A DNA stretch of 18,870 nucleotides from an uncultured Bacteroides sp. (GTDB lineage: Bacteria > Bacteroidota > Bacteroidia > Bacteroidales > Bacteroidaceae). Position 1 is the first letter of the stretch; the number at the start of each line of letters is the position of its first letter. Location: the NCBI GenBank assembly GCA_900553815.1, contig USEY01000063.1, positions 1 to 18,870 of the forward strand, read 5' to 3'. A program made the position numbers and the translations under genes. A model generated the notes under the pieces. It was given only the letters and a program-made list of their open reading frames with translations, searched no databases and was not told the origin of the DNA. This document shows, one piece after another, positions 8,627 through 16,232 of this stretch.

Positions 8627-8868
8627 GGAAACTGAAGAAATCAACCGGATTGACCCTGGCTCTGCTGATTTATGTATCAGCCACGGCTGCCTACTTCCTT
8701 CCCCGCAATACTGAAATCAGTAGTACGGAGAAATACATCACCGTGGCGGCTTCCTATCTCATCGTGCTGGCTTTGTGGCTCGTTCTGCGCAAGAAAGAGG
8801 AATATCGGCGCAGGCAGCTTGAGGAAAATCGCAGATACCAGGCCCCAAAGCAGGAAAAGAAGGGATGA
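8623..8868 (+). CDS. Small two-helix membrane protein coupled to cstA
   Basis: An 81-residue protein, not a family I can name. A short basic start (MRKLKKSTG) is followed by a hydrophobic helix (LTLALLIYVSATAAYFL), a polar loop around PRNTEISSTEK, a second helix (YITVAASYLIVLALWLVL) and a highly charged cytoplasmic-type tail of about 30 residues (RKKEEYRRRQLEENRRY...). Its ATG overlaps the cstA stop codon by four bases (ATGA), which strongly indicates translational coupling and a functional link. Enterobacterial cstA and btsT are also followed by a small gene (ybdD, yjiX), but those encode soluble proteins and I see no similarity. It may be an accessory subunit or stabiliser of the transporter. 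Confidence 0.8.
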   Translation: MRKLKKSTGLTLALLIYVSATAAYFLPRNTEISSTEKYITVAASYLIVLALWLVLRKKEEYRRRQLEENRRYQAPKQEKKG

Positions 8869-8942
8869 ACGCCTGTTTGGGAGCTTAAATTCCGGATTAA
8901 TTTATCACACAGGAAGTTATAGAAGTTATCACTTTGCTTCGT

Positions 8943-8960
8943 TATAGGTTAAAACCTATA
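8943..8960. promoter_or_regulatory. 18-bp palindrome, possible operator
   Basis: TATAGGTT-AA-AACCTATA is a perfect 8-bp inverted repeat with a 2-bp centre, too tight for a good RNA hairpin and more like a dimer-binding site. It lies between a TTTG (8933-8936) and an imperfect -7-like sequence ending GTTTG (8961-8965). It would therefore overlap a promoter reading towards the beta-barrel gene, about 160 bp downstream. The promoter itself is not a good consensus match. Confidence 0.4.
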
Positions 8961-9121
8961 GTTTGGGATGTATGGCCGGCATACTTTTCACAAAGGTATT
9001 GGCTTCACTCCTTAACTACAATCAGTTAATAAACGTACGGATTGAAGGTCAACGAAGTTAAACTTAAGATGTTAAACAAGATTGCAATTTGAAGAAGTCG
9101 AACTTAACTATACTAAATTCA

Positions 9122-9616
9122 ATGAATATGAAAAAATTTGCTTTGTTAGTTTGCCTGCTTGTTGCCACAGTAACGGCTCAGGCACAGTTTGAGAAAGGAA
9201 AATGGATAGTCAATCCCTCTATCACAGGGCTGGAATTCAGTCACGATACGGGTACTGACAGAACGAGCTTCGGATTTGAGGCACATGGCGGTGCTTTCCT
9301 GCTCGACAATGTAGCTTTGTTGATTCATGCCGGTGCCGGTTGGAATCAGGGTGGTTCCGATGTCGACCTTTATTCTCTCGGTGTTGGCGGTCGTTACTAT
9401 ATTAACAGCGTGGGTGTCTATCTGGGTGCCAATGTGAATGTCGACCGTTGGGATTGGGGAAAAGACCTGGATGACACCAAATTCTCGTTTGGCCTCGAAG
9501 CCGGCTATGCTTTCTTCCTGTCCAAGACCGTAACCCTTGAGCCGGCTGTATATTGGAATATCAACAACGACCGTTCCAAGTTCGGTCTGAAGGTAGGTTT
9601 TGGCTTCTACTTCTGA
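9122..9616 (+). CDS. Small outer-membrane beta-barrel protein
   Basis: A 164-residue exported protein, likely an OmpA/OmpX-like 8-stranded barrel of the outer membrane, function unknown. Seen: signal peptide MNMKKFALLVCLLVATVTAQAQ with cleavage after AQA; then alternating hydrophobic/polar strands rich in Gly and aromatic residues (SFGFEAHGGAFLL, VALLIHAGAGW, YSLGVGGRYYI, GVYLGANVNV, FSFGLEAGYAFFL). It ends in FGLKVGFGFYF, a terminal aromatic as in barrel proteins recognised by the BAM machinery. The frame extends to a TTG at 9089, but ATG 9122 (or ATG 9128, two codons on) gives a normal signal peptide. Transcribed alone, convergent with uvrA. Confidence 0.88.
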   Translation: MNMKKFALLVCLLVATVTAQAQFEKGKWIVNPSITGLEFSHDTGTDRTSFGFEAHGGAFLLDNVALLIHAGAGWNQGGSDVDLYSLGVGGRYYINSVGVYLGANVNVDRWDWGKDLDDTKFSFGLEAGYAFFLSKTVTLEPAVYWNINNDRSKFGLKVGFGFYF

Positions 9617-9720
9617 TTGGCGTAGGTTAGTGGTGAGTAGATTCTTTAGGCACGGATTAATATTTTGCTGCTGACTGTATAAATACTCACCACTAACTGC
9701 ACTATCGGCTTAACTCCTTA

Positions 9721-9739
9721 GACGGGGCACGCCCCCGTC
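9721..9739. terminator. GC-rich hairpin between convergent genes
   Basis: GACGGGG (9721-9727) and CCCCGTC (9733-9739) form a 7-bp stem with a CACGC loop, in the gap between the beta-barrel gene and the convergent uvrA. It belongs to the same repeat family as the hairpins near 14646 and 14723, so it may be a dispersed repeat used as a bidirectional terminator; no U-tract follows. The rest of the 9617-9922 gap is degenerate repeat text: a phrase like TTAACTCCTTA occurs twice, and ATTAATATTTTGCTGCTGAC occurs twice (near 9658 and 9855). Confidence 0.4.
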
Positions 9740-9922
9740 TCTACTAAGATTACCATTTATCCGCGGTCATCTGTCTCATCTGTGGTTCCTCATTGATTCG
9801 TCCTGTATCGGCTTAACTCCTTAACTTCTGAATTCTTAAGTACGGATTGTGCATTAATATTTTGCTGCTGACAGGATAATACTCACCACTAACCACTCAT
9901 CACTCACCACTGACCGTTATTA

Positions 9923-12739
9923 TTAGACTTCCAACTTCTCCTTCAAAAACTGTCCCGTATAGCTTGCGCCACATGCGGCCACTTCCTCTGGCGTTCCTCT
10001 TGCCACGATATATCCACCCTTGTCACCACCTTCCGGACCCAAGTCTATTACATAATCCGCACACTTCACCACATCCAGGTTATGTTCAATAATCACGATG
10101 CTATGTCCTCGCAATATCAGTGCGTCAAATGCCTCCAGCAGTTTCTTGATGTCGTGGAAGTGCAGACCGGTGGTCGGCTCATCAAAGATGAACAGGGTAG
10201 GGTCGGCCTTCTCTATGCTCAGGTAGTAGGCCAGCTTCACACGTTGGTTCTCACCGCCCGACAGTGTCGACGACGACTGTCCCAGCTTGATGTATCCCAG
10301 TCCCACATCCTGCAGCGGCTGCAGCTTCTTCACAATCTTCTTCTGCTTGTGTTCCGTAAAGAACTCGACGGCCTGGTTCACGGTCATCTCCAGCACGTCA
10401 TAGATGTTCTTGTCCTGAAACTTCACCTCCAGCGTGTCGGCCTTGAAGCGTTTGCCATGACACGATTCACACTCCAGCACCAGGTCGGCCATAAACTGCA
10501 TTTCCACCGTCACCGTACCTTCGCCCTTGCATTCCTCGCACCGGCCACCTTCGCTGTTGAAGCTGAAGTAGCCCGCCGTATATCCCATTTGTTTGGCCAG
10601 CGGCTGTTCGGCATAGAGCTTGCGTATTTCGTCATACGCCTTGATGTAAGTCACCGGATTGCTTCTCGACGATTTGCCTATCGGGTTCTGGTCCACAAAC
10701 TCCACGTTCCGCAGGTTGCGCAGGTCACCACCTATCGTCGCAAATTCTCCCGGCCGCTCGCTGCATTCGTCCAGCTCCCGTTTCAGTGCCCGGTAGAATA
10801 CATCTCTTACCAGCGTACTCTTTCCCGAGCCGCTTACACCCGTCACTACCGTCATCACGTTCAGCGGAAACTTTACGTCCACCCCTTTCAGGTTATTTTC
10901 CCGTGCGCCGGTGATTTCTATGTACTGGTTCCACGGCCTTCTGCTCTCCGGCACAGGTATGGTCTCCTCACCGCGCAGGTAGCGCACCGTGTAGCTCTTT
11001 TCAGTTGACTGTCCATCAGCCTGGCGTTGTGTCGAAGCATTCCTGTCACCCAGTATGTCCTTCATATCGCCCTGATAGACCACTTCGCCTCCCAGTCGGC
11101 CCGCTTTCGGACCAATGTCTATAATGTAGTCGGCTGCCCGTATGATTTCCTCGTCGTGCTCCACCACCACCACCGTGTTTCCCAGCTGTTGCAGCTGTCT
11201 CAGCACATGTATCAGTCTGTCCGTGTCGCGGCTGTGCAGTCCTATGCTTGGCTCGTCCAGTATGTACAGGCTTCCCACCAGGCTGCTGCCCAGCGATGTG
11301 GCCAGGTTGATGCGTTGGCTCTCACCGCCCGACAGCGAATTGCTCAGTCGGTTCAGGGTCAGGTAACTCAGCCCCACGTCGATAAGGAACTGCAGGCGGT
11401 TGTTTATTTCCGTCAGTATGCGTCTGGCCACCTCGGCGTCATGCTTGTTCAGCTTCAGGCCATCGAAGAATCTTTTCAGTTCGCTGATGGGCAGGTTCAC
11501 CAAATCCGAGATGTTCTTTCCACCTACACGCACGTAGTTTGCTTCCGGTTTCAGTCGTGTGCCGTGGCATTTCGGACACACCGTCTTGCCTCTGTACCTC
11601 GCCAGCATCACCCGGTACTGTATCTTGTATTGGTTCTCCTGCACCATCTTGAAGAAAGCGTTGATACCTTCAAAGTAGCGTGTTCCTTCCCACAGCATCC
11701 GGCGTTGCTCTTCCGTCAGCTCGTAGTAGGGGGTAAAGATAGGAAATCCGGCCTTCTCCGCGCCACGTATCACCATGTCGCGCCATTCACCCATCTTCTC
11801 GCCCCGCCAGCACACCACAGCACCGTCATATACCGACAGCGAGCGGTTGGGCACCACCAGGTGTTCATCAATGCCTATCACATTGCCAAATCCCTCACAC
11901 TCCGGGCATGCGCCCAGTGGCGAGTTGAACGAAAACATCTGGTCGTTGGGCTCCTCAAATACAATGCCGTCAGCCTCAAACTTCGTACTGAAGCGATACA
12001 GCTGTGTCCCTCCGTCCGCCGGATAGAAGCGCAGCAGGCAGGCGCCGTCTCCCTCATACATGGCCGTCTCTGCCGAGTCCACCAGTCGGCTGATGTTGTC
12101 CTTCTCGCGCGATACCGTCATGCGGTCCACCAGCAGAAACACCGTATCCTTCTCCTTCGGTTCGTAGTCTTCTATCTTTACCGTCTCTCCGTTCACCTCC
12201 AGTCGGTTGAATCCTTCTTTCCGGTCCACCTCCAGTTGTTCCGCCACGCTGCGTCCCTCACGCGGCACGATGGGCGTCAGCACCACGAAGCGTGTGCCGT
12301 CAGGATATTCCAGCATGCAGTTCACGATGTCCTCCGTCGAGTGCTTCTTCACTTCCTGTCCGCTTACCGGACTGAATGTCTTTCCCACCCGGGCAAACAG
12401 CAGCCTCATATATTCATAGATTTCGGTCGAAGTACCTACTGTCGACCGCGGATTCCGGCTGCTCACCTTCTGCTCTATGGCTATGGCAGGTGGAATGCCC
12501 TTAATATAGTCACATTCCGGCTTGCTCATGCGTCCCAGAAACTGGCGCGCATAGCTGCTCAGGCTCTCCACGTAGCGGCGTTGCCCTTCGGCATATAGCG
12601 TATCAAAGGCCAGCGATGATTTTCCCGAACCCGACAGGCCGGTAATCACCACCAGTTTGTTACGTGGAATCTCCACATCAATGTTCTTCAGGTTATTCAC
12701 CCGTGCACCTTTTATGAATATCGATTTGTTTTCTGACAT
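9923..12739 (-). CDS. uvrA: Excinuclease ABC subunit A
   Basis: A 938-residue UvrA, the damage-sensing ATPase of nucleotide excision repair that loads UvrB onto distorted DNA; E. coli UvrA has 940. Seen: first P-loop GLSGSGKS (34-41), Q-loop region with the UvrB-binding segment after [23 protein letters not shown] signature LSGGESQR (469-476) and Walker B LYILDEPS (491-498). The second half has P-loop GVSGSGKST (634-642), the C-terminal zinc finger CEEC (734-737)...CESC (757-760), signature LSGGENQR (826-833) and [11 protein letters not shown] (850-860). The first zinc module has only CPEC (278-281); the upstream CxxC of E. coli UvrA is replaced by FSTKFEADG, so that finger is probably not a four-cysteine site. 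No promoter is visible in the 182 bp upstream, so read-through from the glycosidase gene is likely. Confidence 0.97.
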   Translation of the reverse strand: MSENKSIFIKGARVNNLKNIDVEIPRNKLVVITGLSGSGKSSLAFDTLYAEGQRRYVESLSSYARQFLGRMSKPECDYIKGIPPAIAIEQKVSSRNPRSTVGTSTEIYEYMRLLFARVGKTFSPVSGQEVKKHSTEDIVNCMLEYPDGTRFVVLTPIVPREGRSVAEQLEVDRKEGFNRLEVNGETVKIEDYEPKEKDTVFLLVDRMTVSREKDNISRLVDSAETAMYEGDGACLLRFYPADGGTQLYRFSTKFEADGIVFEEPNDQMFSFNSPLGACPECEGFGNVIGIDEHLVVPNRSLSVYDGAVVCWRGEKMGEWRDMVIRGAEKAGFPIFTPYYELTEEQRRMLWEGTRYFEGINAFFKMVQENQYKIQYRVMLARYRGKTVCPKCHGTRLKPEANYVRVGGKNISDLVNLPISELKRFFDGLKLNKHDAEVARRILTEINNRLQFLIDVGLSYLTLNRLSNSLSGGESQRINLATSLGSSLVGSLYILDEPSIGLHSRDTDRLIHVLRQLQQLGNTVVVVEHDEEIIRAADYIIDIGPKAGRLGGEVVYQGDMKDILGDRNASTQRQADGQSTEKSYTVRYLRGEETIPVPESRRPWNQYIEITGARENNLKGVDVKFPLNVMTVVTGVSGSGKSTLVRDVFYRALKRELDECSERPGEFATIGGDLRNLRNVEFVDQNPIGKSSRSNPVTYIKAYDEIRKLYAEQPLAKQMGYTAGYFSFNSEGGRCEECKGEGTVTVEMQFMADLVLECESCHGKRFKADTLEVKFQDKNIYDVLEMTVNQAVEFFTEHKQKKIVKKLQPLQDVGLGYIKLGQSSSTLSGGENQRVKLAYYLSIEKADPTLFIFDEPTTGLHFHDIKKLLEAFDALILRGHSIVIIEHNLDVVKCADYVIDLGPEGGDKGGYIVARGTPEEVAACGASYTGQFLKEKLEV

Positions 12740-12921
12740 GGGATGATAGTTAATGGTAAATGGTTAGTGATTAATGGTGAATGGCGTTTATCAGTGATAA
12801 GTGGTTAGTGGTAAGTGATGAGTAGTGAGTTGTAAGTCGTTCGCCTTGTATCGGCTTTAACTTCTGGTTCGCTTCTGCGAACGCTAACTTCTCTAACTTC
12901 TTTAACTTCTTACTAAAAAAC
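12740..12921. repeat. Low-complexity repeat spacer with a small hairpin
   Basis: The gap between uvrA and the upstream glycosidase gene holds degenerate tandem words (TTAATGGTAAATGGTTAGTG-like, 12748-12835) and then TTAACTTCT-like words (12858-12912). A hairpin GTTCGC-TTCT-GCGAAC lies at 12867-12882. No gene and no consensus promoter for uvrA were found in it. Confidence 0.6.
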
Positions 12922-14433
12922 TCACAATTTCACCTTCTTGCTCACCGACTTCGACTCATTATGCAGTCTGTCCAGTGCCGTTATCACGTAGCGATACTTC
13001 GTCTTACCGTCCTCGTATGGCAGTTTATAGAATGTATTGCGGGTGATGGCTACAATGTGTGTGGCGTCGTCAATGTCTACCTCCTCCTTGTTCTCAAACC
13101 GGTAGACTACATACTGTACGGCCCTGTCCATTTCCTCCTTGTATTTCGGTGCCGTCCAGAACAGGATATATCCGTCTTCCGTCCATATCGGTTTCACCTT
13201 GCGCACCTTGCCAGGTGCCTTGTCGTCTATGAAGTCAAATACAGGCGGTATGGCCGGATACTTATGATATTCCTGCATCAGCGCATCCTTATACTTTCCC
13301 TTGTTCTCCACCACTGCGCTGGCCGGCCATTGGCAACTGCCCTCTATCGTCTGGTAGGCCCGTTGCAGTGCCATCTTGCGCGGCAGCTGGTTCATGTTCG
13401 GATTCTTCGGGTCAGCATTCTCCACTGTGTTCATCACCGACTGGCCTATGAACAGCGGCCTGTTCTCCGTATTCTTGGCCCACCAGTGAATCAGCGTCTC
13501 ATAGTCGGCCACCCGGTGACCAATCTGCCAGTACAGCTGCGGAATGTTGTAGTCGATCCACCCTTCGCGTGCCCACAGCAGCACGTCGGCATACAGGTCG
13601 TCGTAGTTCTCCAGTCCGTTCGTTTTGCTTCCCAGCGGATAGCTGCTCTCGTTGCGGTAGATGCCGAAGGGCGACACGCCAAACTTCACCCACGGCTTGA
13701 TTTTTCTCACCGTCTCGTGTATCTCCCTTATCAGCGTGTTCACGTTGCTGCGTCGCCAGTCACCCCGGTTGTCAAACCCGCCGCCATAGCGCGCAAAGCT
13801 CTCGTCATCCGGAAACTCCTGTCCTTTGACAGGATAGGGGTAGAAGTAGTCGTCCATGTGTATGGCGTCCACGTCATAGTGCATCACGATGTCGCTCACC
13901 ACCATCCGTATGTGTCGGCGGCTTTCCGGCAGGGCAGGGTCAAAGAACAGCTGGTTGCCATACTGTATAAACCATTCCGGGTGGGTGTTATATACATGTT
14001 CAGGTGCCAGCTCATTCTTCAGGTTCGTCTTCACCCTGTACGGGTTTATCCACGCATGAAACTCCATGCCCCTCTTGTGGCATTCCTCTATCATGAACGC
14101 CATCGGGTCCCAGAACGGTTCGGGTGCCTTGCCCTGCACGCCGGTCAGGAATCGGCTCCATGGTTCTATCTGCGAAGCATACAGTGCGTCAGCTTCCGGT
14201 CTTACCTGAAAGATGATGGCATTGATGCCCGCTTCCTGCAAGGCATTCAGCTGGTCTATTAAGTTTTTCTTCATCTTCTCCGTAGGCATCCCTTTGAACT
14301 GTCCGTTCACCGTCTGTATCCATGCCCCTCTGAATTCACGTTTCGGGTAGCGTTTGGCTGTTTCCTGTTGCGCCCACAGCAGGCAAGGCAGCAGGCACGC
14401 CAATATCCCCAGTAACATTTTTCTTGATGTCAT
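12922..14433 (-). CDS. Secreted DUF187/GHL10 family glycoside hydrolase (DigH-like), paralogue 2
   Basis: A 503-residue exported hydrolase of the GHL10/DUF187 family, paralogous to the one at 5167-6660. The family's known role (E. coli DigH) is cleavage of denuded peptidoglycan glycans; the substrate here is inferred only. Seen: signal peptide MTSRKMLLGILACLLPCLLWAQ; barrel start FRGAWIQTVNGQF (34-46); INAIIFQVRPEADALY (70-85); IEECHKRGMEFHAWINPYRV (115-134); the strand motif DVDAIHMDDYFYPYP (187-201) with its acidic pair; WVKFGVSPFGIYRN; and a fibronectin-III-like C-terminal domain from about FIDDKAPGKVRKV. It keeps the usual HAWINPYR motif. ATG 14433 is about 19 nt downstream of the predicted transcription start. 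uvrA follows on the same strand. Confidence 0.93.
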   Translation of the reverse strand: MTSRKMLLGILACLLPCLLWAQQETAKRYPKREFRGAWIQTVNGQFKGMPTEKMKKNLIDQLNALQEAGINAIIFQVRPEADALYASQIEPWSRFLTGVQGKAPEPFWDPMAFMIEECHKRGMEFHAWINPYRVKTNLKNELAPEHVYNTHPEWFIQYGNQLFFDPALPESRRHIRMVVSDIVMHYDVDAIHMDDYFYPYPVKGQEFPDDESFARYGGGFDNRGDWRRSNVNTLIREIHETVRKIKPWVKFGVSPFGIYRNESSYPLGSKTNGLENYDDLYADVLLWAREGWIDYNIPQLYWQIGHRVADYETLIHWWAKNTENRPLFIGQSVMNTVENADPKNPNMNQLPRKMALQRAYQTIEGSCQWPASAVVENKGKYKDALMQEYHKYPAIPPVFDFIDDKAPGKVRKVKPIWTEDGYILFWTAPKYKEEMDRAVQYVVYRFENKEEVDIDDATHIVAITRNTFYKLPYEDGKTKYRYVITALDRLHNESKSVSKKVKL

Positions 14434-14458
14434 ATCTTCAGTCTTTAAAATAATGTGG

Positions 14459-14490
14459 CAAAGATAGTGAAAGGTGAGCGCAGAGGCAAA
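14459..14490 (-). promoter_or_regulatory. Bacteroides-type promoter for DUF187 paralogue 2 (and perhaps uvrA)
   Basis: Minus-strand TTTG (14490-14487), a 20-nt spacer and TATCTTTG (14466-14459) match the consensus exactly. The predicted start near 14455 gives a leader of about 22 nt. The -7 box is identical to that of the ATPase gene at 3736. Confidence 0.78.
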
Positions 14491-14579
14491 CGGAAAACAA
14501 AGTTTTCAGCGTTTGACTATGCCGAACCGCCTCCTAGCTTATTTAAAGATAGTGCAAACTGAGTGAAGTACAAAGATGA

Positions 14580-15400
14580 AAAGATTTTTTGGACGCGGAT
14601 TGCGCGGATTAACGCGGATTCTGAAAATTCATGCAAGCTTAGTAGAGACGTGGCGTGCCGCGTCTAGAAATATCCAGTACGAAACAGTTGATAGCCAGCA
14701 TATTCAATACAGACCATATACGGAGACGGAGCACGCCCCGTCTCTACTAGGTTTACCATTTATCGCAGGCGTCGTAGTCATTAACCAGAATACACATTAC
14801 TGACCACTGAATTACATCCGTCCCATCTGCGTCATCCGCGTGCCATCATTGATTCACCTTTTAACTCCTTAGACGGAGCACGTCCCGTTTAGTTCCCGCA
14901 TCAAGTGCGGGATGACGGTCTAATGACCGTCGGCTGCGCAGTGGATGTCCTTCAAGCTGCCCCCATAGTCTAAACTCAAAAACTCATCAACTCAAAAACT
15001 CAAATTCACTTTCCTCGTCCACTTGTCAACTGAAATAATCCGTGTTATCCGCGCAATCCGCGCCTAAAAAAACATCTGTCACTCATCCCATTATACGTAT
15101 CCCTCCGGATGGTCATCCCGGCCTTGAGCCGGGAACTAAAAACACGATAGTGGGATGAACTTAAGTTCCCGCATCAAGTGCAGGATGACTATGCAGACGA
15201 TAGAAAAATTGCAATCAATCCGCGTTCATCCACCCCATCTGTGTCATCAGTGTGCAGTTAAATCTGAAATCTAAAAAATCCGCGTCATCTGCGTCTAAAA
15301 AAACAATAACCACTCACCACTTATCACTCACCACTAATCACTCTCAACCCTCCACCCTCAGTTTTTCACTCTCATCACTCACCACTAAATAGCGTCTTCT
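14580..15400. repeat. Gene-free cluster of dispersed palindromes and low-complexity repeats
   Basis: No convincing gene. Hairpins seen: AGACGTGGC-GT-GCCGCGTCT (14646-14665, one G-T pair); GAGACGG...CCGTCTC (14723-14744); CCCGCA-TCAAG-TGCGGG (14895-14911); GACGGTC-TAAT-GACCGTC (14914-14931); TCCCGGC-CTTGA-GCCGGGA (15116-15134); and CCCGCA...TGCAGG (15168-15184). Between them are ACGCGGATTGCGCGGATT-like words (14593-14621, 15037-15064, 15280-15300) and ACTCACCACTAATCACTC-like text (15310-15390). The hairpins could stop transcription entering from either side. Confidence 0.75.
15037..15061 (-). repeat. Left copy of a 25-bp inverted repeat flanking the promoter region
   Basis: On the minus strand this reads GCGGATTGCGCGGATAACAC followed by GGATT; the copy at 16012-16036 on the plus strand differs at one base. 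Similarity continues imperfectly for another ~25 bp (ATTTCAG, TTGAC, GACGAG words) in both copies. Confidence 0.75.
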
Positions 15401-15482
15401 GACTTGCAAATCATGTTCTAAAATGTAATGAATAACGAAAGTGATTGCATGTGTGTATGTTGCTTGGAATGTGCTGATATAT

Positions 15483-15502
15483 TGTCTTTTAAACGTTCAT
15501 TT
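15483..15502 (+). repeat. Left inverted repeat (IRL) of the invertible promoter segment
   Basis: TGTCTTTTAAACGTTCATTT. Its inverted partner at 15690-15709 reads TGTTTTTTAAACGTTCGTTT on the minus strand: 18 of 20 positions agree. The core AAACGTTCAT is one base off the ARACGTWCGT motif I recall for the Mpi-inverted capsule promoters of B. fragilis. Confidence 0.82.
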
Positions 15503-15650
15503 TAAAATTATTCAACTTTTAAAATATAAATGTTTTTCGTTTTTATTTTCGCCTTTTTTATCGTCTGTATTTACACTCAAAAACATTCCATTCAGCAACA
15601 AGATATTAAAGAGAACCCTTGCATTAAAAATATTTTATTTCGCCTTTTAT

Positions 15651-15681
15651 TTTGTTATGTCATTTCTTAATCGTAAATTTG
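15651..15681 (+). promoter_or_regulatory. Capsule locus promoter inside the invertible segment
   Basis: TTTG (15651-15654), a 19-nt spacer and TAAATTTG (15674-15681) match the Bacteroides consensus exactly. Transcription would start near 15685-15690, at the inner edge of the right inverted repeat, and run towards upxY. I saw no equally good promoter facing the other way inside the segment. Confidence 0.85.
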
Positions 15682-15689
15682 TGCCCATT

Positions 15690-15709
15690 AAACGAACGTT
15701 TAAAAAACA
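15690..15709 (-). repeat. Right inverted repeat (IRR) of the invertible promoter segment
   Basis: On the minus strand this reads TGTTTTTTAAACGTTCGTTT and contains AAACGTTCGT, an exact match to the recalled ARACGTWCGT core. It sits directly downstream of the promoter -7 box. Confidence 0.82.
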
Positions 15710-15814
15710 CTTTTGTGTATTCTATGCGCTCGTAATCAGCCTGTTAGGCCGCCTAAAACAAAATAACTGTTTCATTGCTCTTTTTCTGGGATAGTAGGGA
15801 GTCATTGAGATAAT

Positions 15815-15910
15815 ATGAATGCATATAAATTGTTGAAAACAATAGCATTACATGAATTGACCGGAAGTAATATCACTACTACGGTGTCCCCAAAAAACAT
15901 CCTTTTCTGA
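15815..15910 (+). CDS. Possible 31-residue leader ORF
   Basis: ATG AAT GCA TAT ... TGA encodes a 31-residue peptide (MNAYKLLKTIALHELTGS at its start) in the capsule leader. It is not similar to anything I know. It could be a leader peptide, a remnant, or chance; the support is only an open frame in transcribed DNA. Confidence 0.15.
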   Translation: MNAYKLLKTIALHELTGSNITTTVSPKNILF

Positions 15911-16011
15911 AGGCAAATTTTAGAGTTCAGATTCTAGATTTCAGATTTTAGAGTTCAGGGTTCAGAGTCTGGGGTTGATACTTGATATCGGTCTTTTCTG
16001 ATTCAGTAGAC

Positions 16012-16036
16012 GCGGATTGCGCGGATAACACAGATT
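16012..16036 (+). repeat. Right copy of the 25-bp inverted repeat flanking the promoter region
   Basis: GCGGATTGCGCGGATAACAC followed by AGATT; inverted relative to 15037-15061, 24 of 25 bases identical. The two copies bracket about 950 bp that include the invertible promoter. Confidence 0.75.
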
Positions 16037-16102
16037 TATTTCAGGTTGACGAGTTGACAAGAGACGAGTTGACAAGGAACGGGATTTTAATTTTAGATAA
16101 AT

Positions 16103-16224
16103 CTCTCCACTCTCAACTCAAATATAACTCTCAATTCTCCCCTCTCCACTCTCAACTCAGAAAGCTCTCCACTCTCAATTCTCAACTTAGGAAACTCTCA
16201 ATTCTCCCCTCTCAACTCTCAACT
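16103..16224 (+). repeat. CT-rich CTCTCAACTC-like array before upxY
   Basis: About 120 bp of degenerate tandem CTCTCAACTC / CTCTCCACT / CTCAATTCTCC words, almost free of G on the plus strand, end 9 bp before the upxY ATG. A shorter array of the same words precedes upxZ. Confidence 0.8.
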
Positions 16225-16232
16225 ATTATTAT

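Larger units (their letters stand above)
15483..15709. other. Candidate invertible (phase-variable) capsule promoter segment
   Basis: A 227-bp, A+T-rich element: two 20-bp inverted repeats enclosing 187 bp that contain a perfect outward-facing promoter. Size, repeat core and position just ahead of upxY match the invertible promoters of B. fragilis polysaccharide loci, flipped by the serine recombinase Mpi acting in trans. In this sequence the promoter faces upxY (ON). No invertase gene is in the window. That the segment inverts is an inference from structure. Confidence 0.85.
15710..16232 (+). promoter_or_regulatory. Long untranslated leader of the capsule operon
   Basis: About 520 nt separate the promoter from upxY. 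In B. fragilis, transcription of capsule loci stops early in such leaders unless the cognate UpxY is present. Contents: a weak hairpin TTAGG-CCG-CCTAA (15744-15756); a 31-codon ORF (15815-15910); TTAGAGTTCAGATTCTAGATT-like repeats (15920-15970); the right copy of the 25-bp repeat (16012-16036); and a CT-rich array (16103-16224). No classical terminator with a U-tract was seen, so the stop site is undefined. Confidence 0.6.

Noticed and set aside
9089..9121. TTG start at 9089 for the beta-barrel protein
   Set aside because: It would place eleven polar residues before the signal peptide; ATG 9122 or 9128 gives a standard one.
10082..12598. Long plus-strand open frames (10082-11008, 11027-12598)
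   Set aside because: Antisense to uvrA; a product of its codon bias. No recognisable protein.
12961..14262. 433-codon plus-strand open frame
   Set aside because: Antisense to the second DUF187 glycosidase, which has a signal peptide, conserved motifs and a promoter.
14576..14803. 75-codon plus-strand open frame
   Set aside because: It covers dispersed palindromes and low-complexity repeats; no promoter or motif.
15441..15794. 117-codon plus-strand open frame across the promoter switch
   Set aside because: It runs through both inverted repeats and the promoter in A+T-rich DNA; Phe/Leu/Lys-rich translation without a motif. Best explained by base composition.
14434..16232. Insertion sequence or transposon in the gene-free region
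   Set aside because: No transposase-like frame was found; the inverted repeats fit a promoter switch and REP-like palindromes better.
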